Source: Hexactinellida sp. DTS-2022
Taxonomy: Eukaryota; Porifera; Hexactinellida
NCBI GenBank assembly: GCA_028753945.1
Contig: JAPNXP010000001.1
Span: forward strand, 7,864,501-7,928,500
DNA length: 64,000 bases
Direction of reading: 5' to 3'
Shown here: one piece after another, positions 40,544 to 52,804 of the stretch
Position numbering within the stretch: the first letter of the stretch is position 1
Layout of the letters: each line of letters starts with the position of its first letter
Notes under the pieces: model-generated
What the model saw: the letters and a program-made list of their open reading frames with translations, nothing else
What the model was told of the DNA's origin: nothing
Database searches by the model: none
Translations under genes and position numbers: made by a program

Positions 40544-43500
40544 ATGAGTGTAGGAGATAAGTTAGTGCTGTTTGTGAATGGCATGAAGATAGAGGACGCC
40601 AGCCCTAACCCGGAGCACACCCTGCTCTACTACCTGAGGAGTGTTCTCGGCCTGAAGGGTACCAAGATGGGGTGTGGGGAGGGGGGCTGCGGCGCCTGTA
40701 CCGTTATGCTATCCAGCTATGACAGAGATGAGAGGAGGGTGAGACACATATCTGCCTACGCGTGTCTCACTCCCGTCTGTAGGGTACACGGGATGGCTGT
40801 GACTACTGTGGAAGGTAACAACTATAGTTCTATAAATATGTATAGTAAAGTAATACAACTTTCCCTCCAGGCATCGGGAGTACCCGCACACAGCTGCACC
40901 CTGTGCAGGAGAGGATCGCCCGGTTCCACGGGTCCCAGTGCGGCTTCTGCACTCCCGGCATAGTCCTGTCCATGTACACGCTGCTGAGGAATTGCCCCCG
41001 CCCCTCCCAGAGACAGGTGGAGGACGCATTCGATGGGAACCTCTGTCGCTGCACCGGGTACAGACCTATCCTGGATGCATTCAAGACCTTCTGTCCGCAG
41101 GGGGAGAACTGCTGTCGCGTGAGGAAGGAGGGCGTGGTGACAGAGCGGGAGGGAGGCATGGAGGGGAGTGAGGCCCTGTCCCCTCTAGACCCCTCTCAGG
41201 ACCTGATATTCCCCCCTGAGCTGATGCTACTCGGGGACCAGCAGCGGTCTCTGTGCTTCCGGGGAGAGCGCGTCAGCTGGCACAGACCGACCTGTCTGCG
41301 GGAACTGCTGCAGCTGAAGCAGAGACACAACGAGGCCAGACTGGTGGTGGGCAGCACCGAGCTGTCGGTAGAGCTCCGGTTTAAGGACGCACACTACCCG
41401 GTTATCCTCTGTCCCAGTGAGGTAGTTAGACTCCGCTGAGTGTACTGCTGCTGTAGCTAACGAAGTTCTAGGTCCCAGAGATGATACGCATCACAGTGTC
41501 GGAGGAGGGAATGGAAGTGGGAGCAGCTGTCCCGTTAGCACAGCTCTCCGACAAGTGCCAGGAGGAGATAGAGACCAGACCCGCTCACCAGACACAGGTC
41601 CTCTCGGCTGTGGTAGAGATGCTGCGCAGGTACGGGGGTCAGCAGATACGGAACCTGGCTTGTCTCGGAGGCAACCTCGCCACTGCGAGTCCCATAGCAG
41701 ACATGAACCCCATCCTGCTGGCGGCCAGGTGTCGGCTCCACATAGCCTCTGCTGAGGGGGGACACAGGAGGGTGGAGCTGGAGCAGAGCTTCTTCCCCGG
41801 CTACCGCAGGGTGGCTCTTGAGCCCAGCGAAGTGCTGGTGTCTGTATGGATACCATGGATGGGCTGTGATGAGTACTTTAACGCCTACAAGCAAGCGAGG
41901 AGACGGGACGATGATATCTCTATCGTAAGCGGAGCTTTTTGGCTGAAACTACGGACTGAGGAGACGGGCAAGAGTTTCATTGAGGTATGTCTTGGTGTAT
42001 TGTATCTACATGACGGAACGGGCATTGCGGTTAGTAGCTTGGTTGCCATTAATGTATTTGAGAGTATCTTTTTCTATACTGCTAAATCTCTGTAACGGGC
42101 ATTTGCTGCTGACAGTACCGTACCAACCCTATTAATCATTAACTGTGGTTTAACATGTGTTGCTATTGACAGAACTGCCGGTTGGCATTCGGAGGTATGG
42201 CGCCTATAACAAAGCTCGCGGAGAAGTCCTCAGCCAGCTTAATTGGCTGTGAGTGGACGGAGCTAGCGAGCGAGAGGGGCCTGGAGCTGTTGAGAGAGGA
42301 GCTCTCTCTGCCCCCTGACGTGCCCGGGGGCATGCCTGAGTACAGAGAGGTGCTGGCGGCTAGTTTCTTTTTCAAGTTCTCTCTCTACGTGACACACAGA
42401 CTCTCGCGGTCTCTCTCGCGGGAGCAGATATCCGGCCTGGGCGGGGTGAGTCTCCCTCTGACGGAGAGCACGCAGGCGTACGAGGAGGTGTCGGGGGACC
42501 AGCCCCTGTACGACCCAGTAGGTCGACCCATCATCCATCAATCTGCCTACCAGCAGGCTACTGGGGAGGCTAAGTATCTGGACGACATTCCATTGATTGC
42601 TGGCGAGCTCCACGCAGCCCCTATTCTCAGTTCCCGGGCGCACGCTAGGATTGCGAGTGTAGACGCAGCGGAGGCTCTATCTCTCCCCGGGGTACATTCC
42701 TTCGTGACGCACAAAGACATTCCTAAGCGAGGGAGCAATATCAATGGAATGTTCGATGATGAGGAATTATTCGCGGAAACAAAGGTAGTAAAATTATTTT
42801 AATAATCAAGTGGGTCCCTTGCCATATGACTATTCTGTTTAGCTACTCTTATAGGTTGTGTACTATGGACAGCTGATCGGCCTGGTTATAGCAGAAGACC
42901 CCCTGACTGCGAGGAGAGCAGCTAGAACGGTTAAAGTCTCGTACGAGAATCTCGCTGCCATTGTTACTATCGAGGAAGCAATCAAATCGAATTCTTTCTT
43001 TGACTACTCTAACTCCATAACTCGAGGTGTGACTCTTACGGGGTGTATGTATATTGGTCTTATCTTTTTCGCAAATTATACGGCTGAAACACTAGTACTA
43101 ATCCTTGTCACAGGAATTACTTGGCTATTCAATATTAACTAAGTAATTAGTTGTATTGAGTTAAGTGATTAGCCTTTGAAAACAATTGTTCTTGGTTTCA
43201 ACTTTAATGTTTAATAGCTGACAAATCCATGTTCTTGTTATAAATTAGCCATTTAAAATGTATTATTAATATACTAATGTTACATGTTCTGACTGAGTAC
43301 TGTAGGTGACTGTTCTGTTATTTCTAATTGCGAGCACACAGCCTCTGGAGAGTTGAGAGTTGGTGGACAAGAACACTTCTACTTTGAGCCTCAGAGCTGT
43401 ATCGCTATACCAACAGGTTAGATAGAATGCAGCTAGTATATACTTACTCTTCTCGGGTATTTACCGTGCCCATGGCTAGATACATTAATACTAGATCACT

Positions 43501-46500
43501 ATGTATGTAGCATGTATACCTTGTAATGTCAACTCTGCTTAACTGTGACAAGTTGGTTATACTCCAGGCAGTTTCCTGACTTCCAATCAAGTGAGATTTG
43601 TTAACCGTTAGAGGTACTGAAAACCTCTTATGTGACTACGTATGTTGAATTGGATATAAAATTAATATATCCTAATAAATTGATCTTTATCAAGAAGAGC
43701 TACTAATATCTAACAGATCGATTAACTGCGCCAATTAAATCTGTAATTATGCAAGCCATTAGCAGTGGTTAACCAATCCACCCTTTCCCCGACTAACAGA
43801 AAAACCTCACACATTGGAAGTGTTCCCCCTAAGCCAAGTTAGAGGTCACTATCGGCCGGCCATTTGGCTGGCTTCACCGACCGATAAATTTGCGACAACG
43901 GCAATACGCCGACTGGAGAATATGACACTTGTTTACAACACATACGTAAATGCTATTCTGTATAACATAAATATCGCTAAAATTCATGCCTATACAAAAC
44001 CCACTTACTACCCAAACCATTACTACATTTTACATTACTAAACTGTTTAATTGGAATCGTATCTTAATTACGTTTATTTTAGGAGAAGATGGAGGGATAG
44101 ATATTATCGCATCGACCCAGGCTCTAACAACTTCGCAAACCTTGATTTCCAAAGCTCTCGGCATACAGGCTAACAAGATAAGCTGCAAGGCTAAGAGGAT
44201 AGGGGGCGGGTTCGGAGGTAAGGAGACCAGGAGCTGTGTACTCAGTGCAGCTGTAGCGGTAGCAGCTAGCAAGGTAATGAGACCAGTCAGATTTGTGATG
44301 GATAGAGATGATGACATGAAGCATTCAGGTACACAATGGTCTCTGCTCATTATACTATATACTTTAATTTTATTTTCGTTAGGCAATGTAATACCAATCA
44401 GAAACGAATAAACATTAGAAGAACAGCTATTACTTAAAATTGATACGAATATAAGCACATCAAAATGTATAATTCTATTATTAATATTCCGGATACAATT
44501 GCTATAAATGCAGTATAATAAAACCCAATTCCAATAACAGACACGACATAATTAGATTTATATAGTATCACTTTAGGTGGAAGACATCCATTCTTGGCTA
44601 AGTACAAAGTAGGCTATCGGTCTGATGGGAAGATCCTAGCCCTGGTAGTAGAACTGTACAGCAACGCTGGTTGCTCTCTGGACCTGTCAGCTGGAGTTAT
44701 GGACAGAGCGCTATTCCATATTGATAATACTTACTACATTCCCAACATCCGAGTCAGTGGACACTTGTGTCACACAAATCTAGCCTCTAACACTGCTTTC
44801 AGAGGATTCGGAGCGCCTCAGAGCATGCTCGCAATGGAAAGTATTATAAATGATATTTCTATTAGCTTGAACAAGACACCTAACGAGGTCAGTAAAGAGT
44901 ATTTATCGAGCAACTAATGTGAATGTTTCTAGGGCTGGAACGAATATACCGAATATTCGAATATTCATTCGAAATGATTGAACGAATATTCGTTCGTTTC
45001 CAAACGAATATTAGATTGAAACGAAACGGATATTCGTTGAATACTTTTGGTCAACATCATCACTTTTGTTTAGCTTGGAGAGATCTTAAATATAAATTCC
45101 TACCTAAACTAGCCGATTATTAGCTAACTTGTGTCTAATACACTTTGTAACTACTGTATTATTAAACCAATATAACATTAACAAAAACCTATTTTTCAAT
45201 GTATTTTGTGTCTTGAAAATGATTTAATGCTTAATCATCCAAACGAACGAATATTCGAATATTCTTTCGTTGAGAAAAAGTTTGGTTCGTAATACATTTC
45301 GAATATTCGTTTCAGCCCTAAATGTTTCTTTCGATCATGTTTGTTGGAACTGTCTAACTGTAGATTCGTTATAACAATTTCTATGTCGAGGGCAACACTA
45401 CTCCGTACGGAATGCCGATAGCCAGCTGTCAGCTGCAGCGATGCTGGGATATGCTGCTTGAGAAGAGTAGCTACAGTAAACTGATCGAGGAGACTGAGGA
45501 GTTCAACAAACACAGTACTTACATCAAACGGGGAGTTAGTGTAATTCCTACGAAGTTTGGTATGGCATTTGGGGTTTCTTTTCTCAATCAAGGAGGTAGG
45601 GTCAATTCTCTGGGTAGTTATACTCTGTAATGATTCGGGTCGGGATTGTGTAGGAGCTCTTGTTCATATTATGAAGGACGGCAGTGTCTTGGTAGCACAT
45701 GGAGGAATCGAAATGGGACAGGGTCTGCATACGAAAATGATTCAAGTGTGTGCCAGATCTCTTGGAATTCCGACCTCGATTATACACATTAACGAGACTT
45801 CTACGGCTACAGTAGCCAACTCGACAGCCAGTGCGGCCTCCATGTCTTCTGACATATACGGCATGGCTATATTGAATGCTTGTGATGTGTTGAATGGTAG
45901 GTTAGCGCCTGTCAAGAAGAATAACCCCAGTCTCAGCTGGGAGGAATGGGTGAGTTTGATAATGTTTTAGTTTACACTCGTTAGGAAGAACACAAGGAGA
46001 ATGTCGAAATTGTTCGCTTTTTCGAAATTCGTATTATTAAACGTGTCACGCAGGGGTTTATCTAGGTGCCTAACCGGCACTTTTAGGTGCCAGCCAGGCA
46101 TCGGTTGAAGTGCAAAAGTGCTTGCAGTGTGATTCAATTTAGATGCTGGGTTGGCACTTAATTTGGTGCCAGGTATCTTTTTCGCAATAGAAATTGGTGG
46201 ATAAATCCCTGTTTGGGTACCCTACATATTTTACCTCCTTCAAATAATGCTTCATCGTTGAATTATACCGAATATGTATAATGGCTGGCACCTTTAGGGT
46301 ACTATAAAAATGCAAATTCTCTAAGAAAAGTGCCGGCCAAGAAAATCCTAGACAAACCCCTGAACGTGTGCAACTGAAGTATTTTAATTAATTAAAAAGT
46401 TTTGAAGGAAACCGAAACTAAGTGTTATTAACCGGAATTTAGGGGGCTGACTGAATAGTGGAATCTAGTGGAATCCAGTGGAATCCAGTGGAATCTAGTG

Positions 46501-49359
46501 GAATCTAGTGGAATCTAGGGTGACTGAATGGTGGAATCTAGTGGAATTACTAAATTTTAGTGAAATTGACTGAACGGTGGAATCGAGTGGATTTTCTAAA
46601 AACCGACAGAACAGTGGAATCTAGTGGAATCTTTGACTGAATAGTGGAATCGAGTGGAATTTGATTAAATTGTTAAACACTACGTATATGCTATAAGCTA
46701 AGTGTGTATCATATTACGTTAATTTTCGCCCATGTAAAATTGTTTGCAATGATTAAACTAGTGTTGTGCATGAAGTAGCACAATATGATACTATATTAGT
46801 ATTCTTACTAATCATCTCTATTGAACTGCCCAATGAATACCAACTGGATTTGCTAAGGAATTGTTGAAAAAAATGTTTTTACGATGTGTCTAAATAACAT
46901 GGTAACAAAGCCTAATAGTAACTCAATAGTATTAATTTGTTAGGCTTTGTGACCGTGTTATTTAGACACATCGTAAAAACATTTTTTCCAAAAATTCCTT
47001 AGCAAATCCAGTTGGTATTTCATTGGGCAGTTCAATGGAGATGATTAGTAAGAATACTAATATAGTATCATATTGTGCTACTTCATGCACAACAATAGTT
47101 TAATCGTTGCAAACAATTTTACATGGGCGAAAATTAACGTAATATGATACACACTTAGCTTATAGCATATACGTAGTGTTTAACAATTTAATCAAATTCC
47201 ACTCGATTCAACTATTCAGTCAAATTCCACGCGATTCCACTATTCAGTCAAATTCCACTCGATTCCACTGTTCAGTCGGTTTTTAGAAAATCCACTCGAT
47301 TCCACCGTTCAGTCAATTCCACTAAAATTTAGTAATTCCACTAGATTCCACCATTCAGTCACCCTAGATTCCACTGGATTCCACTGGATTCCACTAGATT
47401 CCACTATTCAGTCAGCCCCGAATTTAGTATACACCGTGTTCGTACTAACGAGAGCTATTTTATATTAGTCAATATGAAACACTACGCTATGTCGAATGCC
47501 CTTTACCTCGAAAACTCGCTATCTCGTACGCTTTTCTGTTTCCCCTGAAAATATTTAACCCGAACTTTTCAGATTTTCTAGCTATTTTAAGTAAACAAGC
47601 AAATACTACGCACAAATGTTTCTTATAACATGTAGTACAGTACACCCTCGCTAATCCGAACCCCGCTAATCCGAACCCTCGCTAATCCGAACAGGAGAAA
47701 CCAAAATATTATTCTATTAAATGTGGGAAAAAATCGTAAATTACAATGGAAGTGTAAAAATAAGTCTCAGGCAAGTATTTTAAGGAGTACACTAGATGTT
47801 TAGTGCGGATTAACAAGGTTTGTACAAGTTTGGTTCGGATTATCGAGATTCTGTTTTATAGATGCCCATAGAAAATGCATTACTTCACTAATCCGAACGA
47901 ATTCACTAATCGGAACAGAAGATTTTTGAATCGGAACACCTCTGTTCGGATTAGCGAGGGTGTACTGTACTGTGTTGTACATATATTTCTCCCAATACTC
48001 TGTAGTTACATTGTTTTCAGCATTCAGTATCACCGCATTTATCAAATTTATGTCAACGATATAAAGACGAATTGGATAAACGAGATTTTCTAACATTTTT
48101 GTTAATTAATAATTATAACAATTTAGATCAATATGGCTTACTTGGATAGAATAAACTTGTCTGCTCAAGGATTTTGTAAAATCGATAATCTAGATTTCGA
48201 CTGGAATTCTGCTACCGGTGAGTTTACTACTTTATTCTATGATAATGTTTGTTTATTTACAATCAGGATCTCCATTTAATTATTTTACATACGGATGTGG
48301 CTGTTCCTTGGTGGAGGTCGATGTCCTGACAGGAGACTTCAAGGTGCTGAGGACAGATATTGTGATGGACGTAGGGAAGAGTATCAACCCTGCTATCGAC
48401 GTGGGGCAGATCGAAGGTGCCTTTATTCAGGGCATGGGTCTGTTCACAATGGAAGAGATGGTCTACTTGAACGAAGGAAGGAACATTCAGAAAGGTATGT
48501 GCATAGCTGACTGCACCGCTAATACTGTAGGATTCAGTTTATATTGTTCTATATGAAATAGGCACGGTGTTTACATGTGGACCTGGTACCTACAAGATCC
48601 CATGTTTCGGTGACGTACCAGCAAACCTGAGAGTGTATCTACTGCACGACGCGCCGAATAAGCGAGCAGTGTTTTCTTCTAAAGGAATAGGAGAGCCTCC
48701 CCTCTTCCTGGGGGCTAGTGTCTTCTTCGCAATTAAAGATGCCATATGCAGTGTCAGAAGGGAGAACGGTGAGATTATTATATTATATTATAGTAGCTCC
48801 CAAATTCCTCATAATATTAGTATTACTATTAACTCTGGTTCATGCGACTATTTTCCGTTATATTTATGGAAATGGGATAAAGGGATACAATTATAAATAT
48901 AATTAATAACTTATACTGTATAATATACACTTGTGTGTAGCACTGATCCATCGCCAATCGACCGAGACCGAAATGCTCGTGTTTTTTTATTTGGTTTTTC
49001 TAGAATTAATGAGATTCAATAGTTGGTTTACTCATCATAATTCAATGAAACATTAAATTAGACTACTAGCCTTTTTAATTTTATCAGTTTAATTTACAAT
49101 TAGCTCAAATTCAAAATTACACGTACCGTAATACTATTATAGATTGAGTGTCTATTGAGTACTATTGACAAAACTGATCCCTAATTAAGTTTTTATTCTA
49201 TAATGCGAGATATTATTAGGTTCCCCTCTGGTGTTCCCTTTGAACTCTCCAGCAACTTCAGAACATATCAGAATGTTATGTAGCGACTCAATCACCAAAA
49301 GATTCCTCAAAGAAGACGCAGACACATCCAAAGAAGAGAAATGGACCATAGTTCCTTAG
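40544..49359 (+). CDS. XDH: Xanthine dehydrogenase, 14 exons, predicted 1326 aa
   Basis: Oxidises hypoxanthine to xanthine to urate in the cytosol. Exons: 40544-40814, 40871-41421, 41472-41984, 42173-42784, 42855-43026, 43306-43416, 44083-44328, 44577-44887, 45364-45595, 45654-45949, 48127-48217, 48267-48494, 48562-48768, 49220-49359. All introns are GT-AG with matching phases, and the total of 3981 nt gives 1326 residues (human 1333). Two 2Fe-2S sites ([19 protein letters not shown] with CRCTGYRP), an FAD domain ([29 protein letters not shown]) and a molybdopterin domain follow. [18 protein letters not shown] and GEPPLFL keep the active-site Glu, Arg and Glu; the KETR Glu favours XDH over aldehyde oxidase. 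Introns range from 49 nt to 2.2 kb. TAG immediately precedes the ATG. Confidence 0.96.
44930..45320. mobile_element. hAT non-autonomous element (TAGGGCTGGAACGAATA) in XDH intron 8, 391 bp
   Basis: Ends TAGGGCTGGAACG and, inverted, TTTCAGCCCTA, with an exact 8-bp duplication AATGTTTC (44922-44929 and 45321-45328). Many GAATATTCG palindromes lie next to both ends. Without it the intron would be about 77 nt. Confidence 0.9.
46051..46362. mobile_element. hAT-like MITE (CAGGGGTTTATCTAGG) in XDH intron 10, 312 bp
   Basis: Ends CAGGGGTTTATCTAGG and, inverted, CCTAGACAAACCCCTG. Flanks AACGTGTC (then ACG) and AACGTGTG suggest an 8-bp duplication with a small change. GTGCC/GGCAC repeats inside. Confidence 0.75.
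46443..47419. mobile_element. Giant foldback element (GGGGCTGACTGAATAG), 977 bp, in XDH intron 10
   Basis: Two arms of about 475 bp are nearly perfect inverse copies, from GGGGCTGAC at 46443 to GTCAGCCCC at 47419, separated by a loop of only about 20-25 bp (near 46917-46942). The outer part of each arm is a minisatellite of GTGGAATCTA / TAGATTCCAC units. Exact 8-bp duplication GAATTTAG at 46435-46442 and 47420-47427. No ORF. A second copy lies at 51348-52130. Confidence 0.93.
47636..47969. mobile_element. pogo/Tigger-like MITE (CAGTACACCCTCGCTAATCC), 334 bp, in XDH intron 10
   Basis: Ends CAGTACACCCTCGCTAATCC and, inverted, GGATTAGCGAGGGTGTACTG, with TA flanks. The motif CTAATCCGAAC is repeated near both ends. 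Confidence 0.85.
48935..48985 (+). mobile_element. Worn tail of the Helentron-like element in XDH intron 13
   Basis: GTGTAGCACTGATCCATCGC followed by CGACCGAGACCGAA and TGCTCGT matches the 3' tail at 12745-12785 with several changes. Confidence 0.6.
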
Positions 49360-49671
49360 AAAATATCAAAATCGATTAATATCCGCATTTTTATTTATCA
49401 TGTATTAGATCTCCTAAATATAGGTTAATTTCCGATATTTCTGTTTTTTAACTTAACGACAAAACTTATTTACACAGCCATCAATGTGTATTCCAATAAC
49501 AAAGCAGTATATAATTATTATTGTTTCAATTTCTGGATAGCATTTCCGATTGATTGAGTTTTTCTACTTTCAATGCAACTGAATGTTGGTATTTTTTCCC
49601 AGAAACAATTATACGTATTTTGAACTCTAGTTGCTAATCCCATTTGATGACCCCTGGCCCTAGGCCTAGGG
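49360..49671. other. XDH / CCDC181 convergent 3' intergenic
   Basis: No gene. The two genes converge here. No strong terminator-like or structured element apart from the MITE that follows. Confidence 0.45.
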
Positions 49672-49737
49672 CAGCATTTCCAACATTTTTAGCTGTGGAC
49701 CCCCTACTGGTTCCCAACCTGGGGTTGGGAACCACTG
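49672..49737. mobile_element. Minimal hAT MITE, 66 bp
   Basis: Starts CAGCATTTCCAAC and ends, inverted, GGGAACCACTG; the CAGTGGTTCCCAACC terminus is a familiar hAT type. Exact 8-bp duplication GCCTAGGG (49664-49671 and 49738-49745). Confidence 0.85.
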
Positions 49738-49900
49738 GCCTAGGGTATATAAATACAGTGAAAGTGTAACACAAATTTATAATATTTAGTAAGTAATTCA
49801 TATAGTTGCAAGTTAAAGTGAGTTTGTTGACGGGAGTTCACAATAGAGAAAGTATAATAAAATATAGGACATGGAAGCTTCTTTGTATAACTATGTATGT

Positions 49901-50788
49901 TTAACTTGTATTTTGTTTACTGAAAGAAGTCAGCGCAACAGTCGAAATATTCTTCTTAGAGCCGTAACTAGATTTCTTCTTTAGCCAATTATCAAATGTA
50001 GTTCTACTTTCAGGCTTTTTATTATCTCTCAAATTTATTGATTGCTTTTTATTTCTTGCGCCTATTTCAGTCAGTACCTGTTTCCTCTTATTTTCCATCC
50101 AGGCCTGGTATGCGTCTGTTTTTCTCTTATCCATGTCGGGATTATTGGTGTCTCTAGCTCGGTCAGTTCTATTCTTTGATTCTTCCATAAGCTGTCTGTC
50201 TTTTATGTCCAGCCATGCGCGGAAAGCCTCCTGTGCCAGTTCCCTCCTCGCGAAATCCTGCGCACCACATAGGCTGGAACTAGCTCTGTAGTCTAGGGGT
50301 GCGGTTAGAGGTCTAGCTTGTGTCTTTGAAGGAGAAGCAATCGGGGTGTGCGGCTGCGTACTGGGTCGAGATCTCTTGGGTTGAGTAAGGCTGGAAGCCG
50401 AGTTAACAGCACTCAGTCCCTGTATACTGTGTGAAGGTTGAGAGCTAGTCGGAGCAACCTTCCTCGGAACAGTGCGACTAGGCATGTGAAGAATCTTTCT
50501 GTTATCTTTCAGAGCAGTTTTTGAAATGTCTATTGTTTTAGACTGAGAGGATGGACTGGGTTTCGATAATGTATGTTTGCTATGTTTCTCTGCTATTGGC
50601 TCTGCAACCGAGTCGAGAGGAGCTGCTTCTATCTCGCGTGCCTTGATCAGCTCAAACTTCCCATCTCTCTCCATCAACACTCTTTCTTCTCCGTTCAGCG
50701 AGCTGACTGGGGTATTGGCCGACTCTTCATTTGTACTGTCTAGCTCGACTTTAGGAATGTCTATCTTCAGTTCATCTGCACGAGACAT
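49901..50788 (-). CDS. CCDC181: CCDC181-like ciliary/flagellar protein, 295 aa
   Basis: ERVLMERDGKFELIKAREIE near residue 35 matches the conserved CCDC181 motif (ERVL-E-DGKFEL). The middle is a Ser/Pro-rich linker. The C-terminal third has three short Trp repeats, EAFRAWLDIKDRQ, DAYQAWMENKRKQ and TTFDNWLKKKSSYG, in basic helices, the type of repeat found in microtubule-binding ciliary proteins. Human CCDC181 (about 509 aa) is longer, and its coiled-coil part is reduced here. ATG 50788 is directly preceded by TGCTAG and lies 13 bp from a transposon target duplication, so its promoter or 5' UTR must lie in or beyond the 2.26 kb insertion. Confidence 0.75.
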   Translation of the reverse strand: MSRADELKIDIPKVELDSTNEESANTPVSSLNGEERVLMERDGKFELIKAREIEAAPLDSVAEPIAEKHSKHTLSKPSPSSQSKTIDISKTALKDNRKILHMPSRTVPRKVAPTSSQPSHSIQGLSAVNSASSLTQPKRSRPSTQPHTPIASPSKTQARPLTAPLDYRASSSLCGAQDFARRELAQEAFRAWLDIKDRQLMEESKNRTDRARDTNNPDMDKRKTDAYQAWMENKRKQVLTEIGARNKKQSINLRDNKKPESRTTFDNWLKKKSSYGSKKNISTVALTSFSKQNTS

Positions 50789-51347
50789 CTAGCATCAAGC
50801 TAAGTATTAGGGGAAAATTCCAAAAATACTCAATTTTTTCAAAATTTCCAAATATCCTCAACTTTTTACTGACACTCAAATATCAAACTAGATCTTTCCG
50901 AATCTACTCAAGTTTTCCTTAATAATTATAATTCTGCTCAAGTTTAGAAAGGTTATGTTATATTTGGTCTATCTTATATATTAAATCACAATGTTTTTGT
51001 GTTTTGTTTGTTTGTTTGAGCTGCTAATCCATACAGGTACAACCCTCGAATTTAATTGGCTAAAGGTTTTGACACCTTTTGTGATGGAAGATGTTAATAT
51101 TTTTTTAGATATTGAATTTGTTTGTACATACAGTATTCCCTACCCCTGCCAAATTTCAAGTCTGTAGCTTTTACCAGTTCCTCAATCAATTCTGAACATT
51201 CAATTAGTATAATTGAATGCTTTAGTGTCTGTCAAATGTTAAGTGTGCATTATAGAATACTGTGACAGTACTTAATTGGTCGAGAGGAAGTTCAGGCATC
51301 TAATCAGTTATTTGTGTTTTGTCTGTCTAGAGCTAGCCATACATTTA

Positions 51348-52130
51348 GGGGCTGACTGAATAGTGGAATCTAGTGGAATTACTAAATTTTAGTGGAATTG
51401 ACTGAACGGTGGAATCGAGTGGATTTTCTAAAAACCGACTGAACAGTGGAATCGAGTGGAATCTTTGACTGAATAGTGGAATCGAGTGGAATTTGATTAA
51501 ATTGTTAAACACTACGTATATGCTATAAGCTACGTGTGTATCATATTACGTTAATTTTCGCCCATGTAAAATTGTTTGCAATGATTAAACTAGTGTTGTG
51601 CATGAGGTGGCACAATATGATACTATATTAGTATTCTTACTAATCATCTCTATTGAACTGCCCAATGAATACCAACTGGATTTGATAAGGAATTGTTGAT
51701 AAATAATGTTAATAAGATGTGTCTAAATAACATGGTCACAAAGCCTAACTAATAAATCCTATTGTGTCACTTCATGCACAACACTAGTTCAATCATTGCA
51801 AACAATTTTACATGGGCGAAAATTAACGTAATATGATACACACGTAGCTTATAGCATATACGTAGTGTTTAACAATTTAATCAAATTCCACTCGATTCCA
51901 CTATTCAGTCAAATTCCACTCGATTCCACTATTCAGTCAAAGATTCCACTCGATTCCACTGTTCAGTCGGTTTTTAGAAAATCCACTAGATTCCACCGTT
52001 CAGTCAATTCCACTAAAATTTAGTAATTCCACTAGATTCCACTAGATTCCACCATTCAGTCACCCTAGATTCCACTAGATTCCACTAAATTCCACTGGAT
52101 TCCACTAGATTCCACTATTCAGTCAGCCCC
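51348..52130. mobile_element. Foldback element, second copy of the GGGGCTGAC family, 783 bp
   Basis: Same arms and minisatellite as 46443-47419 but about 195 bp shorter, with the central part deleted on one side (around 51720-51760). I find no clean target duplication. Confidence 0.85.
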
Positions 52131-52443
52131 TTATTCCATTGTGTAATTTGATATCAAATTATTATCAATCAACACAATAATTTCTCCAAATCCCAAAGTT
52201 AGGGGTCCACTGGTACAGTTTCTTAGTGATATTTTATTTTATATTTGGATTATTATACACGGACAAGCTTTAATATCTAGAAAATTATCTGTTCAAATTA
52301 GCATAAATATCCAAATTATTTACTGTCTTTACTTAAACCTATAGCTAGGATCCACGGATATATATAGACAGCTAAAGCCACTATCAAGAACGACATTTAA
52401 TTTGAAAAGGAACATGCTTGAAATACAAGCGAGGGCCGCAGGC

Positions 52444-52804
52444 CAGAGATGGAACCGGTCGCGATTTTCATGACCCGACCCGACCGGTGCAGTTGGAAAT
52501 TTGACCCGACCCGACCGGCCGGTCGACCGTTCAATCATAGCTAGCAATAATTTATAAATAATAGAATAAGGATCTACTGTAGTGTCATGTCATAGAATTT
52601 TGGAATAAATATTATGGCCATATACCATTTAAGGAAGCCTCCTTTAAGACTACTAAGCTCTCAAGGGCTATTGGAGCCAGATTCAATCAAAACAAATTAT
52701 GATATTATGATATCGAATAGATCATATAGAGATCTCGACCGGCCGGTCAAGGTTCCGACCGGTACCCGACCCGACCCGACCCGACCCGACCGGTTCCGTC
52801 TCTG
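52444..52804. mobile_element. hAT MITE (CAGAGATGGAACCGGTCG), 361 bp, copy 2
   Basis: Same family as 31871-32207, with exact 8-bp duplication CCGCAGGC (52436-52443 and 52805-52812). The right end has an expanded CCGACCCGACCCGAC run absent from copy 1. Confidence 0.93.

Noticed and set aside
44030-44458. 142-codon antisense frame in XDH
   Set aside because: Overlaps XDH exon 7 and its intron on the other strand; a shadow.
40544-49359. Aldehyde oxidase instead of xanthine dehydrogenase
   Set aside because: The GGKETRS Glu and the overall best residue match favour XDH; aldehyde oxidases lack this Glu.
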